DNA of 55,101 bases from Cyanosarcina radialis HA8281-LM2 (GCA_019359615.1 JAHHHA010000040.1:1-55101), one strand, 5' to 3'; counted from the stretch's first letter, positions 26,154 through 34,710 are shown. Notes: a model not told the origin generated them from the letters alone. Made by a program: numbers and translations.

Positions 26154-27581
26154 TCATTTTAGTTGCTGTAAGTCTTGGCGCAGGCGATAAATAATTGTAT
26201 TTGAGTCTACCCGCTCGAGGATTTCTTGAATTACAGTATTCGAGCCTAATTGCCCCCAAGTGCAACCTTGTTCTAGATAAACTTTGGCTGCCTGCCCGAC
26301 CGCATAAGCCCCATAACCAGCCACGCCAGCTTGAGCGATCGCTGCCCCTAAATAAGCAGTAACGCTAGTCGGATTCTCGCCAGCAGAAATCGCCGCCGCA
26401 CTCTTGCCAAATCCTAACAGCAAACCGCTGCCTAATTCTCCTAACAGCAAACCTCCAGCACTCAAGAGAATTGTTTTTAATAACTTGCTAGCTTCATAAC
26501 TCGTCATCGGCAGATTGTAGAGCCGCGCCAGAGAGCGAATTAGTACCAAATCGGCGATCGTGGCCCCAGCAATGTCTAAGATCGCGATCGGATTGAGGGC
26601 CACGGCTAAAGCTTTGTAACGGGCATAGCGCCAAATTAAATCGTCTGCCTCTGCTTGGCGTAACTCTAGGGTTTTACTGGCAATGCTGGCTTCGGCTTCT
26701 CGTGCTTGTACCAAGGCATTGAGGGCTAAAAGCGATCGCCCTTCTTGATTGAGCAAACTAAAGATTTTCTGCCTCAGTTCCTCCATTTGAGGTGGTGGGT
26801 TTTCCCATTCGTAGGTAACGCGCCCGTCGGGCCATTCGACGCGCACTTCCAGCGGCATTGGTTCTGCCGCTACCATAACGATCTCATCAGCCGACAACAA
26901 TTGCTGCAAGCGGCGATCGCTTTGGTTATGCCCGCCCAAGTTTAGCAGTTGTTGATAAATTGCCTGTCGGTCTTGTTCTGGGTACAAATCGATTTTGTTA
27001 AAGACTAAAATCAACGGCTTTTGAGCTTGCCGCAACTCGCATAGCGCTTGATACTCGGTACGGGTGATATCGCCAGCTACCACGAACAAAATTAAATCGG
27101 CTTGACGTGCCACTTCCCTAGCCATTTCCGCCCGTGCTTGGCCGTTAATTTCATCTAATCCTGGGGTATCGATCAACTCGATTTGAACTTTACTGTTATC
27201 TCCTGGAACCCACCGGACAGAACGCGGCCATTGAGTAACGCCGTGCAAAGGGCCTGTAGACAAGATTTTTTGGCCGAGTAAAGCATTCAAAACTGAGGAT
27301 TTACCGCGACTGACTAAGCCAAAGGCGGCGATCCGAATTGCCCCTTGCTCTAGCTTTTCTAAAGAGTTCTCCAGCGCCTCTAGTTCGTTACGCAGTCCTG
27401 CCAAGACTTGGAAATTTGAATTCGATCGCTTTTGTTGCCGCAGGCGAGCATACCAAGATAAAGTTTGCCGCAAGCTAGCACGAGCGCGGTTCAGATGAGG
27501 CTCTTGGGGATGAGAACGTTCTGAGGATGATTGAGTCAAGGTTCGATGCCAAGAGGATGCTTTATTGTCATCCTCGCACAA
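26154..27581 (-). CDS. Dynamin/Era-like GTPase with C-terminal DUF697-type membrane domain
   Basis: A 475-residue GTPase. G1 is GLVSRGKSSVLNALLG, G3 is DTPGLDEI and G4 is NKIDLY. An N-terminal helical stretch precedes the G domain. The C-terminal third has hydrophobic segments (ALNPIAILDIAGATIADLVL, LLSAGGLLLGELGSGLLLGF, AAIAQAGVAGYGAYAVGQAA) as in DUF697 proteins, so it is probably membrane-associated. Such cyanobacterial GTPases are of unknown role, perhaps in envelope or thylakoid membrane handling. The start is uncertain: the open frame begins with a TTG at 27581 (MCEDDNK) and has no internal ATG before the G domain. It is convergent with dhaL. Confidence 0.85.
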   Translation of the reverse strand: MCEDDNKASSWHRTLTQSSSERSHPQEPHLNRARASLRQTLSWYARLRQQKRSNSNFQVLAGLRNELEALENSLEKLEQGAIRIAAFGLVSRGKSSVLNALLGQKILSTGPLHGVTQWPRSVRWVPGDNSKVQIELIDTPGLDEINGQARAEMAREVARQADLILFVVAGDITRTEYQALCELRQAQKPLILVFNKIDLYPEQDRQAIYQQLLNLGGHNQSDRRLQQLLSADEIVMVAAEPMPLEVRVEWPDGRVTYEWENPPPQMEELRQKIFSLLNQEGRSLLALNALVQAREAEASIASKTLELRQAEADDLIWRYARYKALAVALNPIAILDIAGATIADLVLIRSLARLYNLPMTSYEASKLLKTILLSAGGLLLGELGSGLLLGFGKSAAAISAGENPTSVTAYLGAAIAQAGVAGYGAYAVGQAAKVYLEQGCTWGQLGSNTVIQEILERVDSNTIIYRLRQDLQQLK

Positions 27582-27688
27582 ACCTCGTTCGATCGGAGGG
27601 ATGGCCCGTGGTTGCGATCGACCTCTGGCGAAGATTTAAGGTTTGGATATATAACGCAGATAAACAGCAGATAAACGCAGATGATTTT

Positions 27689-27795
27689 GATATCAAATCC
27701 GGTCGATCGGCCATAATTAATGTAGGTTGGGTTGAGCGATAGCGAAACCCAACGCACTACGGGTGTTGGGTTTCACTGCGTTCAACCCAACCTAC
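27689..27795. repeat. Dispersed cyanobacterial repeat: GATATC leader plus TAGGTTGGGTT hairpin
   Basis: A leader motif (GATATCAAATCCGG ... CCATAATTAATGTAGG) runs into a long imperfect inverted repeat, with arms GTAGGTTGGGTTGAGCG and CGTTCAACCCAACCTAC and an inner pair around AAACCCAAC/GTTGGGTTT. Related copies occur at 43455-43502 (half) and 52471-52583; the leader alone recurs near 33331, 33417 and 40380. It sits between two minus-strand genes and can fold as a hairpin. Confidence 0.8.
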
Positions 27796-27854
27796 GATCG
27801 ATCTTGTTATGGGTGTTTAACTTGCCTCCTGCCTCCTGCCCTCTGCCTTTCTTG

Positions 27855-29027
27855 CTAACTTTGAGGAGGGTTTAAAAACTCGGATTTGAGTTGTTCTAAC
27901 TCTAGATCTATCTGACTTTTAGATTTAGCAGGTTGAGGAGATGGCGTTTTTTGAGGCGTTACTGGTTGATTTCCACCTTGAACTGGCTGAGGATTGAATT
28001 GCGAAGAAACCTCAGCTAATTCGTCATCGATTAGACTGCGAGATGCTGTTGGAGGAGTTTTAGCAATTGGTGTCGGTTGTGGTGGCAAATTCACCGCAGG
28101 TTTAACTGATGCTGGTGCTACAGGTTGAGGTGCTGCTACTCCACCGCCCGATCGAGGATTTAGGTCTTTGAGAACTTCATCGGCCGATCGATACCGCTTA
28201 GCTGGGACGGCATCTAGCATTTTGTCGAGAATTTTACCTAAAGTGTTACTAATTGGTACTCTTAAATAATGCCGCCAGACCCAAACATTTTCATTAATAT
28301 CGAATAATTCAAAAGGCGACACTTGAGTTAATAAATGAATGCAGGTAACGCCCAAACTATAGATATCGCTGGCAAAAACTGCTTGCCCCCTTACTTGTTC
28401 GGGAGCGACATATTCCGCACTACCGATGCTAGTTCCCGGTTGGTTTAACGAAGTAGAAGTGACAAATTTAGAGGCTCCGAAATCGACCAGAACGAGTTTG
28501 CGATCGCTCTTTCTCCGAATAATATTTTCCGGCTTAATATCTCGATGAATTACCTGTTTTGAGTGGACGAATTCCAACACTGGTAACAGATCGTTCAAAA
28601 CTTCTACGATCTGGGGTTCGCTAAAAGCGCCAACCGATCCTAATTCTTGCGCTAAGTTCGGGCCGTCAATAAACTCTTGAACTAGATACTGGCGATCGTC
28701 TTGGGTAAAGTGCGCCAAGAGATTGGGAATTTGAGGATGGTGTCCGAGTTCGTCTAGTCTTACTGCTTCTTGATTGAATAACTCGACTGCCTTTTGTACC
28801 GTGCTAGTACCTTGGGCCTGCGGGTAAAACTGCTTAATGACGCAAACGGGTTTCGATGGTTTGTCCTCATCCACAGCTAAAAAAGTTCTGCCAAAGCCTC
28901 CTTGTCCTATAGGTTTGATGGCTCGATACCGTTCTTTGAGCCAAAGTTTAGCGCCGCAAGTAATGCAGAACTTTGTCCCTTCAGGATTTAAGGGGTTTGG
29001 ACAACTAGGATTGAGACAATAACTCAT
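27855..29027 (-). CDS. Serine/threonine protein kinase (Spk type) with N-terminal zinc ribbon
   Basis: A 390-residue Hanks-type kinase. Four Cys (4, 9, 21, 24) form an N-terminal zinc-ribbon. The kinase domain (about 33-300) has the glycine loop IGQGGFGRTFLA, the Lys in VCVIKQF, the catalytic loop VIHRDIKPENI, DFGASKF and APEQVRG. The last 90 residues are Pro/Gln-rich and probably unstructured. No membrane helix is present, so it is cytosolic. This is a common cyanobacterial kinase architecture; targets are unknown. It reads from the same strand as the GTPase downstream but is separated from it by a repeat-filled spacer. Confidence 0.95.
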   Translation of the reverse strand: MSYCLNPSCPNPLNPEGTKFCITCGAKLWLKERYRAIKPIGQGGFGRTFLAVDEDKPSKPVCVIKQFYPQAQGTSTVQKAVELFNQEAVRLDELGHHPQIPNLLAHFTQDDRQYLVQEFIDGPNLAQELGSVGAFSEPQIVEVLNDLLPVLEFVHSKQVIHRDIKPENIIRRKSDRKLVLVDFGASKFVTSTSLNQPGTSIGSAEYVAPEQVRGQAVFASDIYSLGVTCIHLLTQVSPFELFDINENVWVWRHYLRVPISNTLGKILDKMLDAVPAKRYRSADEVLKDLNPRSGGGVAAPQPVAPASVKPAVNLPPQPTPIAKTPPTASRSLIDDELAEVSSQFNPQPVQGGNQPVTPQKTPSPQPAKSKSQIDLELEQLKSEFLNPPQS

Positions 29028-29118
29028 GGAATTAGGAGTTCAGAAGCTTTGTAAGTGTGGAGTGTTAAGTGTTGAGTGTTGAGTTAAGAATGCTTCGCCC
29101 TTGCAGGAGTTTAGAAGT

Positions 29119-29502
29119 TTAGGGGTCATTATTAACTATATTAGTATTCCCTCTTATTTCCCTTTTTCTATTGTCTTCGCTAGTAGCTTGTTGGGAACCG
29201 ACACATTCTTCCATAACAGGCTGCGCCGACGCTTGCCGGAATCCGATCGCAATCAGCAAATTAGAGAGGGTCAAGAAAAATTCTGCCCCACCGTGCAGCC
29301 AATCTACATCTGCTAAAGCTTTACCTTGTGCTACTTTGGCGTAAATCCCTGCCGGAATCGTCACCGCTACAAACACTAAAGTCATGTAAAACCCGATTAA
29401 GGCTAAACGAGGCATCCGTCCCGAACGAGTGATGAACCACAAAAAGCCGAGATAAGGAAACAGAGATAGAGCAAACAACGTATCTTTAGACATCATCGTC
29501 AA
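29119..29502 (-). CDS. DUF3593 family small membrane protein
   Basis: A 127-residue protein of the DUF3593 family, conserved in cyanobacteria and plastid-bearing eukaryotes. It shows three hydrophobic segments: LFALSLFPYLGFLWFITRSG, LALIGFYMTLVFVAVTIPAG and GGAEFFLTLSNLLIAIGF, with the conserved ADVDWLHGGAEF in between. The last 30 residues are polar and not conserved. The start may be the first or the fourth codon (MSKDTLF); no ribosome-binding site is clear. From memory its usual neighbour is the DUF2499 gene, here found 0.9 kb upstream on the same strand. Function unknown. Confidence 0.85.
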   Translation of the reverse strand: MTMMSKDTLFALSLFPYLGFLWFITRSGRMPRLALIGFYMTLVFVAVTIPAGIYAKVAQGKALADVDWLHGGAEFFLTLSNLLIAIGFRQASAQPVMEECVGSQQATSEDNRKREIRGNTNIVNNDP

Positions 29503-29613
29503 GCCGATAGAGCAAACAAAAAACTATCGCGATCGCGACCCAAACTTTATTGTCCCTCCTCATGGCAGGCAAATCAGTCCACAATAGAATTGAGTTTTAA
29601 ATTTTCCTGGCTT

Positions 29614-30378
29614 ATGGTTTCTCAACTGACTTCTGCTCTCAAGCCTGATGTCATTTACCCAGATAGCGACGGTCAACCGATGTCAGACAATACCAAGCAG
29701 TTCCGTTGGATTTTGACAGTACAGCAGAATATCGATTGGTGGTTTGCTAATGACCCTAATATATTTGTTGCTGGAGATCTGCTGTGGTATCCAGTAGAAG
29801 GAGATCCAAAAATTCGTCAGGCTCCAGACGTGATGGTGATTATAGGCAGGCCAAAAGGCGAGCGCGGTTCTTATAAACAGTGGGAAGAAAACCATATACC
29901 GCCGCAGGTAGTATTTGAAATCCTCTCTCCCGGCAATACTCAAACGGAAATGAACAAAAAATTGGTTTTTTACGATCGCTATGGGGTGGACGAATACTAT
30001 CTTTACGATCCAGATAAAAACGATTTAAGCGGCTGGCTGCGAGTAGCAGAACGCTTGGATGTCATCGAACAGATGCACGATTGGGTAAGTCCTCGTTTAG
30101 GTATTCGCTTCGATCTATCGGGAGAAGAATTGCAGATTTTGCGTCCCGATGGCGAACCCTTTGCTACTTATATAGAAATCCAGCAACGGCTAGAACGAGA
30201 ACGCGATCGCGCTTCCCAAGCCGAACAACGCGCCTCCCAAGCGGAACAGCGCGTCACCCAAGCGGAAGAACGCGCCTCCCAAGCCGAATCGGCTTTAGAA
30301 CTGGAACGACAAAAAGCAGAAAGACTAGCACAACGGCTTAGAGAAGCAGGAATCGACGATCCTAATGGACTAGAATAG
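29614..30378 (+). CDS. Uma2-family restriction-endonuclease-like protein with coiled-coil tail
   Basis: A 254-residue Uma2 protein. The PD-(D/E)xK core is visible as QAPDVMVIIGRPKGERG (Asp) and VVFEILSPGNTQTEMNKKL (Glu, Lys), followed by YGVDEYYLYDPDKNDLSGWL. The C-terminal tail is a coiled coil made of 7-residue repeats of the RASQAEQ type, encoded by 21-bp tandem repeats. Uma2 genes are very abundant in cyanobacteria; their activity and purpose are unclear. The ATG at 29614 fits the family start better than the TTG at 29590. It lies on the opposite strand between the DUF3593 and DUF2499 genes. Confidence 0.9.
   Translation: MVSQLTSALKPDVIYPDSDGQPMSDNTKQFRWILTVQQNIDWWFANDPNIFVAGDLLWYPVEGDPKIRQAPDVMVIIGRPKGERGSYKQWEENHIPPQVVFEILSPGNTQTEMNKKLVFYDRYGVDEYYLYDPDKNDLSGWLRVAERLDVIEQMHDWVSPRLGIRFDLSGEELQILRPDGEPFATYIEIQQRLERERDRASQAEQRASQAEQRVTQAEERASQAESALELERQKAERLAQRLREAGIDDPNGLE
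30207..30292 (+). repeat. Tandem 21-bp repeats inside the Uma2 gene
   Basis: About four imperfect copies of a 21-base unit of the CGCGCCTCCCAAGCGGAACAG kind encode the coiled-coil heptads. Because the unit is 21 bases, copy changes would lengthen or shorten the coil in frame. Confidence 0.8.
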
Positions 30379-30393
30379 AGAGTCGATCGAGTT

Positions 30394-30696
30394 CTAAGCT
30401 GCTCGCCTGGCCGATCGCCAAATCCACCAAGCTGCTCCGCAAAGCGTACAATTGCCCACAAATGTCATCGCCGCTTGTAAAGTCACCAGCCATTCTAGAG
30501 AAGGGGCGTTATCAAAAAAGTGCCAGGTACAGGCGCACATCGCACTAATCAGTGCTGGTAACATGGCGATCGATAAGACTTTCCAAGAGCGATCGCCGCT
30601 AACTTCGCTATAAGTCCAAATCAACCAAATGGCAGCAATCCACTCAATGACGCTAGAAACATGGATCGTCCAGGTGGGAATTGAAAGAGCGTGCAT
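30394..30696 (-). CDS. DUF2499 family membrane protein
   Basis: A 100-residue membrane protein matching DUF2499: SIPTWTIHVSSVIEWIAAIW, MLPALISAMCACTWHFFDN and LEWLVTLQAAMTFVGNCTLC. It has three predicted membrane helices and a conserved Cys-Ala-Cys-x-Trp-His stretch. The family is found in cyanobacteria and plastid-bearing eukaryotes and has no firm function. It belongs with the DUF3593 gene downstream on the same strand, now separated by the Uma2 gene. Confidence 0.88.
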   Translation of the reverse strand: MHALSIPTWTIHVSSVIEWIAAIWLIWTYSEVSGDRSWKVLSIAMLPALISAMCACTWHFFDNAPSLEWLVTLQAAMTFVGNCTLCGAAWWIWRSARRAA

Positions 30697-30699
30697 AGG

Positions 30700-30870
30700 G
30701 AGAGGGGGAGAGAGGGAGATGGGGGGATGGGGTGATGGGGTGATGGGGTGATGGGGTGATGGGGAGACAAGGGAGACAAGGGGGAATTTCTTAACTCAAC
30801 ACTCAACACTCCACACTTAACACTTCCTACAACACTCCACACTCCACACTTAACACTTCCTAAACTTTTG
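30700..30870. repeat. Short tandem repeats: GATGGGGT octamers and ACTCCACACTTAACACTTCC-type tracts
   Basis: Five near-perfect GATGGGGT units (about 30722-30762) are followed by GGGAGACAA repeats and by runs of ACTCAACACTC/ACTCCACACTT. These are short tandemly repeated repetitive sequences of cyanobacterial spacers. No gene is seen between 30700 and 30960. Confidence 0.85.
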
Positions 30871-30964
30871 AACTTCTGACTTCTTTTGTTACCTACCTCA
30901 GATAGATTCTTCCTAGAACTACTTTTGAGTAATATCGGCAACGAGCGTTTGGCGAGAAAATCTG

Positions 30965-31978
30965 ATGAATGCAGAGTTATCACTTGTCTGGAACAAGATT
31001 CAGGCAATGATTAATAGTTCCTTAGTCCTACTGCCTAATATTGTATTAGCGATCGTAGTTTTCTTTGTATTTGTTTTTGCCGGGCGATCGCTGAAATTAG
31101 CGGTCAAACGTCTGACCCGCAGACATCGACAGGCACGAAATCTAGGCATGGTGCTGGGACGATTGACTCAGGGACTAGTGATTCTCATTGGGTTATTTGT
31201 GGCCTTATCGATCGTTGTTCCTACCTTTAGGGCAGGAGATTTAGTTCAATTGCTAGGGATTAGCGGTGTGGCGATCGGTTTTGCCTTCCGAGATATTTTA
31301 CAAAATTTCCTTGCTGGAATTTTGATCCTCTTAACCGAGCCGTTCCAGATCGACGACCAAATCGTTTTTAAAGATTTTGAAGGCACGGTGGAAAATATTG
31401 AAACCCGCGCTACCACTATTCGCACCTACGACGGTCGCCGGATTGTGATTCCCAATTCCGAACTGTTTACTAATTCGGTCACAGTTAATACTGCCTACGA
31501 AAACCGCCGACTGGAGTATGACATCGGGATTGGCTACGGCGATAATGTTGATGAAGCCAAGCGGCTGATGCTCGAAGCCATCGGTAGTATCGATGAAGTC
31601 TTGAAAGATCCGGCTCCTGATGTGCTGGCGATGGAACTGGCTGACAGTAGCATTAATATTCGCGCCCGCTGGTGGATTAAACCACCACGACGGATGGACG
31701 AACTGCGATCGCGCGATAAGGTAATTTCTGCTATTTGGCAAAAACTATACATCGAAAATGGCATCGACTTGCCTTATCCTACCCATCAAATTCTCTTTCA
31801 CGACCAAACTGAAGAGACAGATGGAGATCGATCGCGTCAAAGAGAAGGATGGCCCGCTGGTCGCCGAGAAGTCCCCAAACCTCGTCGCATCAGCGATTCT
31901 CTCAGCACGCTGGCCGAGATGCGTTCGCAGCACAATGGTAGCCAAGAGTCAGAGAGAACTGAGAGCGAAGAGCCGTGA
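30965..31978 (+). CDS. MscS-family mechanosensitive ion channel
   Basis: A 337-residue small-conductance mechanosensitive channel. It has an N-terminal TM helix (SSLVLLPNIVLAIVVFFVFV), a second one (LGRLTQGLVILIGLFVALSI), and the pore-lining TM3 in LLGISGVAIGFAFRDILQNF. It then has the beta domain EPFQIDDQIVFKDFEGTVEN with TYDGRRIVIPNSELFTNSVT, and a C-terminal alpha/beta domain. It releases solutes on hypo-osmotic shock at the plasma membrane. The last 60 residues are charged and not typical. Its stop overlaps the GTG of the next gene (GTGA), so the two membrane proteins are translationally coupled. Confidence 0.93.
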   Translation: MNAELSLVWNKIQAMINSSLVLLPNIVLAIVVFFVFVFAGRSLKLAVKRLTRRHRQARNLGMVLGRLTQGLVILIGLFVALSIVVPTFRAGDLVQLLGISGVAIGFAFRDILQNFLAGILILLTEPFQIDDQIVFKDFEGTVENIETRATTIRTYDGRRIVIPNSELFTNSVTVNTAYENRRLEYDIGIGYGDNVDEAKRLMLEAIGSIDEVLKDPAPDVLAMELADSSINIRARWWIKPPRRMDELRSRDKVISAIWQKLYIENGIDLPYPTHQILFHDQTEETDGDRSRQREGWPAGRREVPKPRRISDSLSTLAEMRSQHNGSQESERTESEEP

Positions 31979-33324
31979 AAAACCCCAAAATCGGCAAAAT
32001 TTGGGACTCTCTCCACTCTAGCTATTGGTTTTTACCGACAGTGATGGCGCTAATGGCGATCGCACTGGCTTTTACCATGCTGGCTCTCGATCGCGCTGGT
32101 TATTACGGGCCGCTAGAAAAATGGGGCTGGATTTATACAGGCGGCACTGATGGGGCGCGGGAGGTGCTTTCCTCTGTTGCTGGTTCGATTATTTCGGTGG
32201 CTGCTACGGCGTTTTCAATTACGATCGTGGCGCTTCAATTGGCTGCTTCTAATTACAGTCCTCGGATGCTGCGTAACTTTATGCAGGATACAGGCAACCA
32301 AATGGTCTTGGGGACATTTATTAGTACCTTCATCTACTGCTTGCTGGTGCTGCGAACTATTCGCGGCGATGGCGATGACTACGAGCGGTTTATCCCGCAA
32401 ATCTCAGTTACAGTGGGCTTGCTGTTGGCGATTGCCAGTATTGGCGTACTGATTTATTTCATCCATCACGCCTCTACCATCATTCAGGTTTCTCATATCA
32501 TCATGGAAGCGAGCGACAATCTACATCGGGCGATCGATCGCTTGTTTCCAGAAGAGATAGGCCGCAGTTTGTCAAAATCCGGACTTCATTCTGAAGCAAT
32601 TCCAGCCAATTTCGAGCTAGAAGCTCGTCCGGTAAAAGCGAAAACCAGCGGCTATTTGCAAGCCATTGATGACCGAGAATTGATCCAGATTGCTAGCAAG
32701 TGCCAGTTGGTATTGCACCTCAAATCTCGACCGGGCAAGTTTGTCGTCAAGGGTAGCGATCTGGTGCTGGTTTTTCCAGGGGAATGCGTCAATCGGAAAC
32801 TCTGCGACCAAATTAACCAGGCTTTTATCTTTGGCCGGGAACGCACCGAGCAACAGGATGTCGAGTTTCCGATCGTTCAATTGGTTGACATTGCTTTGCG
32901 TGCCATTTCTCCTGGGATTAACGACCCGACGACAGCCATTGAGTGTATCGATCGATTGAGTGCTGGATTATCTCACCTCGCCCTGAGAGAAATTCCCTCT
33001 CCCTACCGCTACGACGATCGCGGTCAACTGCGCGTCATTGCCGAACCATTCACGTTTGCCGGACTTACCGATGCTGCTTTTAACCAAATCCGTCAATACG
33101 GCAAAACTCATGTAGCTGTGATAATTCGGCTGTTAGAAGCGATCGCCACCATTGTCACTTATACTCGCAATCGGCAAGATCGAGCCGCCTTACTGCGTCA
33201 TGCCGAAATGATTCAGCAAGATAGCTGCCAGAGTGAATTGCAAGTACGAGATAAAAAAGATATCGAACGGCGCTATCAAGTAGTTCTGCAAGTCTTACAG
33301 AACAAAGTTAATAGCGAGCGTTAG
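31975..33324 (+). CDS. DUF2254 family membrane protein
   Basis: A 449-residue protein matching DUF2254. It has N-terminal membrane helices (SYWFLPTVMALMAIALAFTM), the typical VLSSVAGSIISVAATAFSIT segment with IVALQLAASNYSPRMLRNFM, two more helices and a large soluble C-terminal domain (DIALRAISPGINDPTTAIEC). The GTG start at 31975 overlaps the MscS stop by four bases. The family has no settled function; coupling to a mechanosensitive channel points to a role at the membrane under osmotic or tension stress. Confidence 0.9.
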   Translation: MKNPKIGKIWDSLHSSYWFLPTVMALMAIALAFTMLALDRAGYYGPLEKWGWIYTGGTDGAREVLSSVAGSIISVAATAFSITIVALQLAASNYSPRMLRNFMQDTGNQMVLGTFISTFIYCLLVLRTIRGDGDDYERFIPQISVTVGLLLAIASIGVLIYFIHHASTIIQVSHIIMEASDNLHRAIDRLFPEEIGRSLSKSGLHSEAIPANFELEARPVKAKTSGYLQAIDDRELIQIASKCQLVLHLKSRPGKFVVKGSDLVLVFPGECVNRKLCDQINQAFIFGRERTEQQDVEFPIVQLVDIALRAISPGINDPTTAIECIDRLSAGLSHLALREIPSPYRYDDRGQLRVIAEPFTFAGLTDAAFNQIRQYGKTHVAVIIRLLEAIATIVTYTRNRQDRAALLRHAEMIQQDSCQSELQVRDKKDIERRYQVVLQVLQNKVNSER

Positions 33325-33330
33325 ACTCCT

Positions 33331-33455
33331 GATATCAGATTCGGTTAAACAACCATAATATTTGTAGGGGCGGGTTTTGCCAAGAATCACGATCGCAAAA
33401 CCATTTAATCCGATCTCATATCGAATCCGGTCGCTCGGCCATAATTAATGTAGTC
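33331..33455. repeat. Two copies of the GATATC/CCATAAT leader repeat
   Basis: Copy one at 33331-33375 (GATATCAGATTCGGTTAAAC, then AACCATAATATTTGTAGGGG) and copy two at 33417-33455 (CATATCGAATCCGGTCGCTC, then GGCCATAATTAATGTAG). Both belong to the family also found at 27689, 40380 and 52471. The rest of 33325-33583 is low-complexity sequence such as ATGCCCTATGCCCTATGC. Confidence 0.7.
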
Positions 33456-33583
33456 CCTAGCCCTGGCGATAGCGAAACCCAAAATTGTATCTTGAGCAGT
33501 AGGCGAACAGCACCAAAAGCAGAGTAAATGATAATTGGAAATCGCTATTGCTATGCCCCATGCCCTATGCCCTATGCTCGTCT

Positions 33584-33970
33584 CTATTCCTCGACGTATC
33601 TCTTCAATTCTTCGATCGACATTTCGCCACAAGAAGCAATGGAGTAAGTGCCGTGCCAAAAGGCATCTTTACAAAAATTATCGATGCAGGCTTTGAATTC
33701 CTTGCGAATTAACCGACTAGAAACCGTCTTCAGGCTGTTCACCAACTTGCTCAATTGTACATCTGGTGGAAAGTCTATTCGTAAATAGACGTGGCTCTCG
33801 TCGCCGCTAAAACTTTCTAACTTGCATCTCCACTTTTGGCAAGTAGCTGCCATAATCTCGTGCAAGCGCTCTAAAATCTCGGAATCGATGACTTTACAAT
33901 GGTCTTTGGTCACAAGCACTAAATGAAACTTGAGGCAGTAAGTGTTCCTGTAGCCTTTGTTTAGCTGCAT
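33584..33970 (-). pseudogene. IS200/IS605-type TnpA (Y1 HUH transposase), probably inactive
   Basis: A 128-residue TnpA-like frame with strong family features: IDSEILERLHEIMAATCQKW, FPPDVQLSKLVNSLKTVSSR and a C-terminal EELKRYVEE with the helix that normally carries the nucleophilic Tyr. The metal-binding HUH motif (His-Val-His in relatives) reads His-Val-Tyr here (DESHVYLRIDF), a CAT to TAT change, and several other conserved positions differ. The reading frame is full length, but the loss of the second His should abolish metal binding and DNA cleavage. No accompanying TnpB is seen. Confidence 0.8.
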
Positions 33971-34079
33971 AGCGCCAAATTGTGTATAATACAGATACGA
34001 TACCTATATTACTGGTATCCGATCGACTTTTATTCATGGTTTAGATCGAATTCATTAAGCACATCAGGAGGTGAACGTT

Positions 34080-34184
34080 TTGCGTAATCGACTATTCCTC
34101 AATGTAGATCCATATACCACCAGCGATACTTTAGCGGCGAACCCGCCCAGCTTAGTCCATCGCTGTCCTTCTAATTCATCTTAA
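34080..34184 (+). CDS. Small ORF (34 aa) upstream of nblA
   Basis: A short frame with a TTG start eight bases after a strong AGGAGG. It reads LRNRLFLNVDPYTTSDTLAA then NPPSLVHRCPSNSS. I recognise no family. Its stop lies 17 bases before the nblA ATG, so the two would be on one transcript; a TATAAT box lies at 33985-33990. The strong ribosome-binding site argues for translation. It could be a small protein working with NblA or a regulatory leader peptide. Confidence 0.45.
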   Translation: MRNRLFLNVDPYTTSDTLAANPPSLVHRCPSNSS

Positions 34185-34201
34185 CTAACCGGAGGTCTGC
34201 G

Positions 34202-34378
34202 ATGGACGCTTCATCGTTTGAATTAACATTAGAACAGCAATTCCAGATGAGGCTGATGGAAAAATCAGCCGAACAAATGAACCGCGAACAGATGCAAGAG
34301 CTTTTACTGCAAACCGCTAAGCTGTTGATGGTAAAAGATAATGTCATCCGAGATCTGATCAGAAGTTGTCCGTTATGA
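34202..34378 (+). CDS. nblA: NblA-like phycobilisome degradation protein
   Basis: A 58-residue protein with the NblA/Ycf18 pattern: FELTLEQQFQMRLMEKSAEQ, then MNREQMQELLLQTAKLLMVK and DNVIRDLIR. NblA binds phycobiliproteins and the ClpC chaperone and triggers phycobilisome breakdown when nitrogen or sulfur is short. GGAGG lies six bases before the ATG. No exact NtcA site (GTA-N8-TAC) is visible; a GTA-N9-TAC near 33984 is off by one base. The call rests on the short family pattern, and an NblA paralogue with another role is possible. Confidence 0.75.
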   Translation: MDASSFELTLEQQFQMRLMEKSAEQMNREQMQELLLQTAKLLMVKDNVIRDLIRSCPL

Positions 34379-34384
34379 ACTATA

Positions 34385-34515
34385 TTTCCAATTCGCAATT
34401 TTCAATTCGCAGTTTGCAATTAAATCCAATCGCCAATTATTTGTTAAAAACAGGATTGGATATGGAGTTTTTCAATTGTGAATTACGAATTGCCAATTGG
34501 CAATTGCTGTGGTCA
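34385..34515. repeat. CAATTCGCAATT-type repeats forming a large inverted repeat after nblA
   Basis: Runs such as CCAATTCGCAATTTTCAATTCGCA on the left and GAATTACGAATTGCCAATTGG on the right are partly complementary and could fold into a long AT-rich stem enclosing ATCCAATC...GATTGGAT. It may protect or end the nblA transcript. No gene is seen between 34379 and 34710. Confidence 0.6.
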
Positions 34516-34710
34516 ATCTATTTAGGACTTGCAAGCAGCCACCAGGGAAAATAGGTAGAAACTCTGCCTAAATTATCGACCGTTATTATAGTTGCGATTA
34601 TTGTAAGTTCTAAATTTATTATCTAGGTTACGCTTTAGGGTAGGGGATGAATTCTGAATTACCATTCGCTCGTTGCCCTACCTCCTATACCCTATACTCC
34701 CCTGAAGGCG

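Noticed and set aside
30722..30762. Regular short repeats that could suggest a CRISPR array
   Set aside because: The units are 8 bases with no spacers between them and no cas genes are near. They are short tandem repeats of the cyanobacterial STRR type.
33984..33998. NtcA site upstream of nblA
   Set aside because: The sequence is GTA-N9-TAC, one base longer than the GTA-N8-TAC consensus, and lies where a -10 box is also seen.
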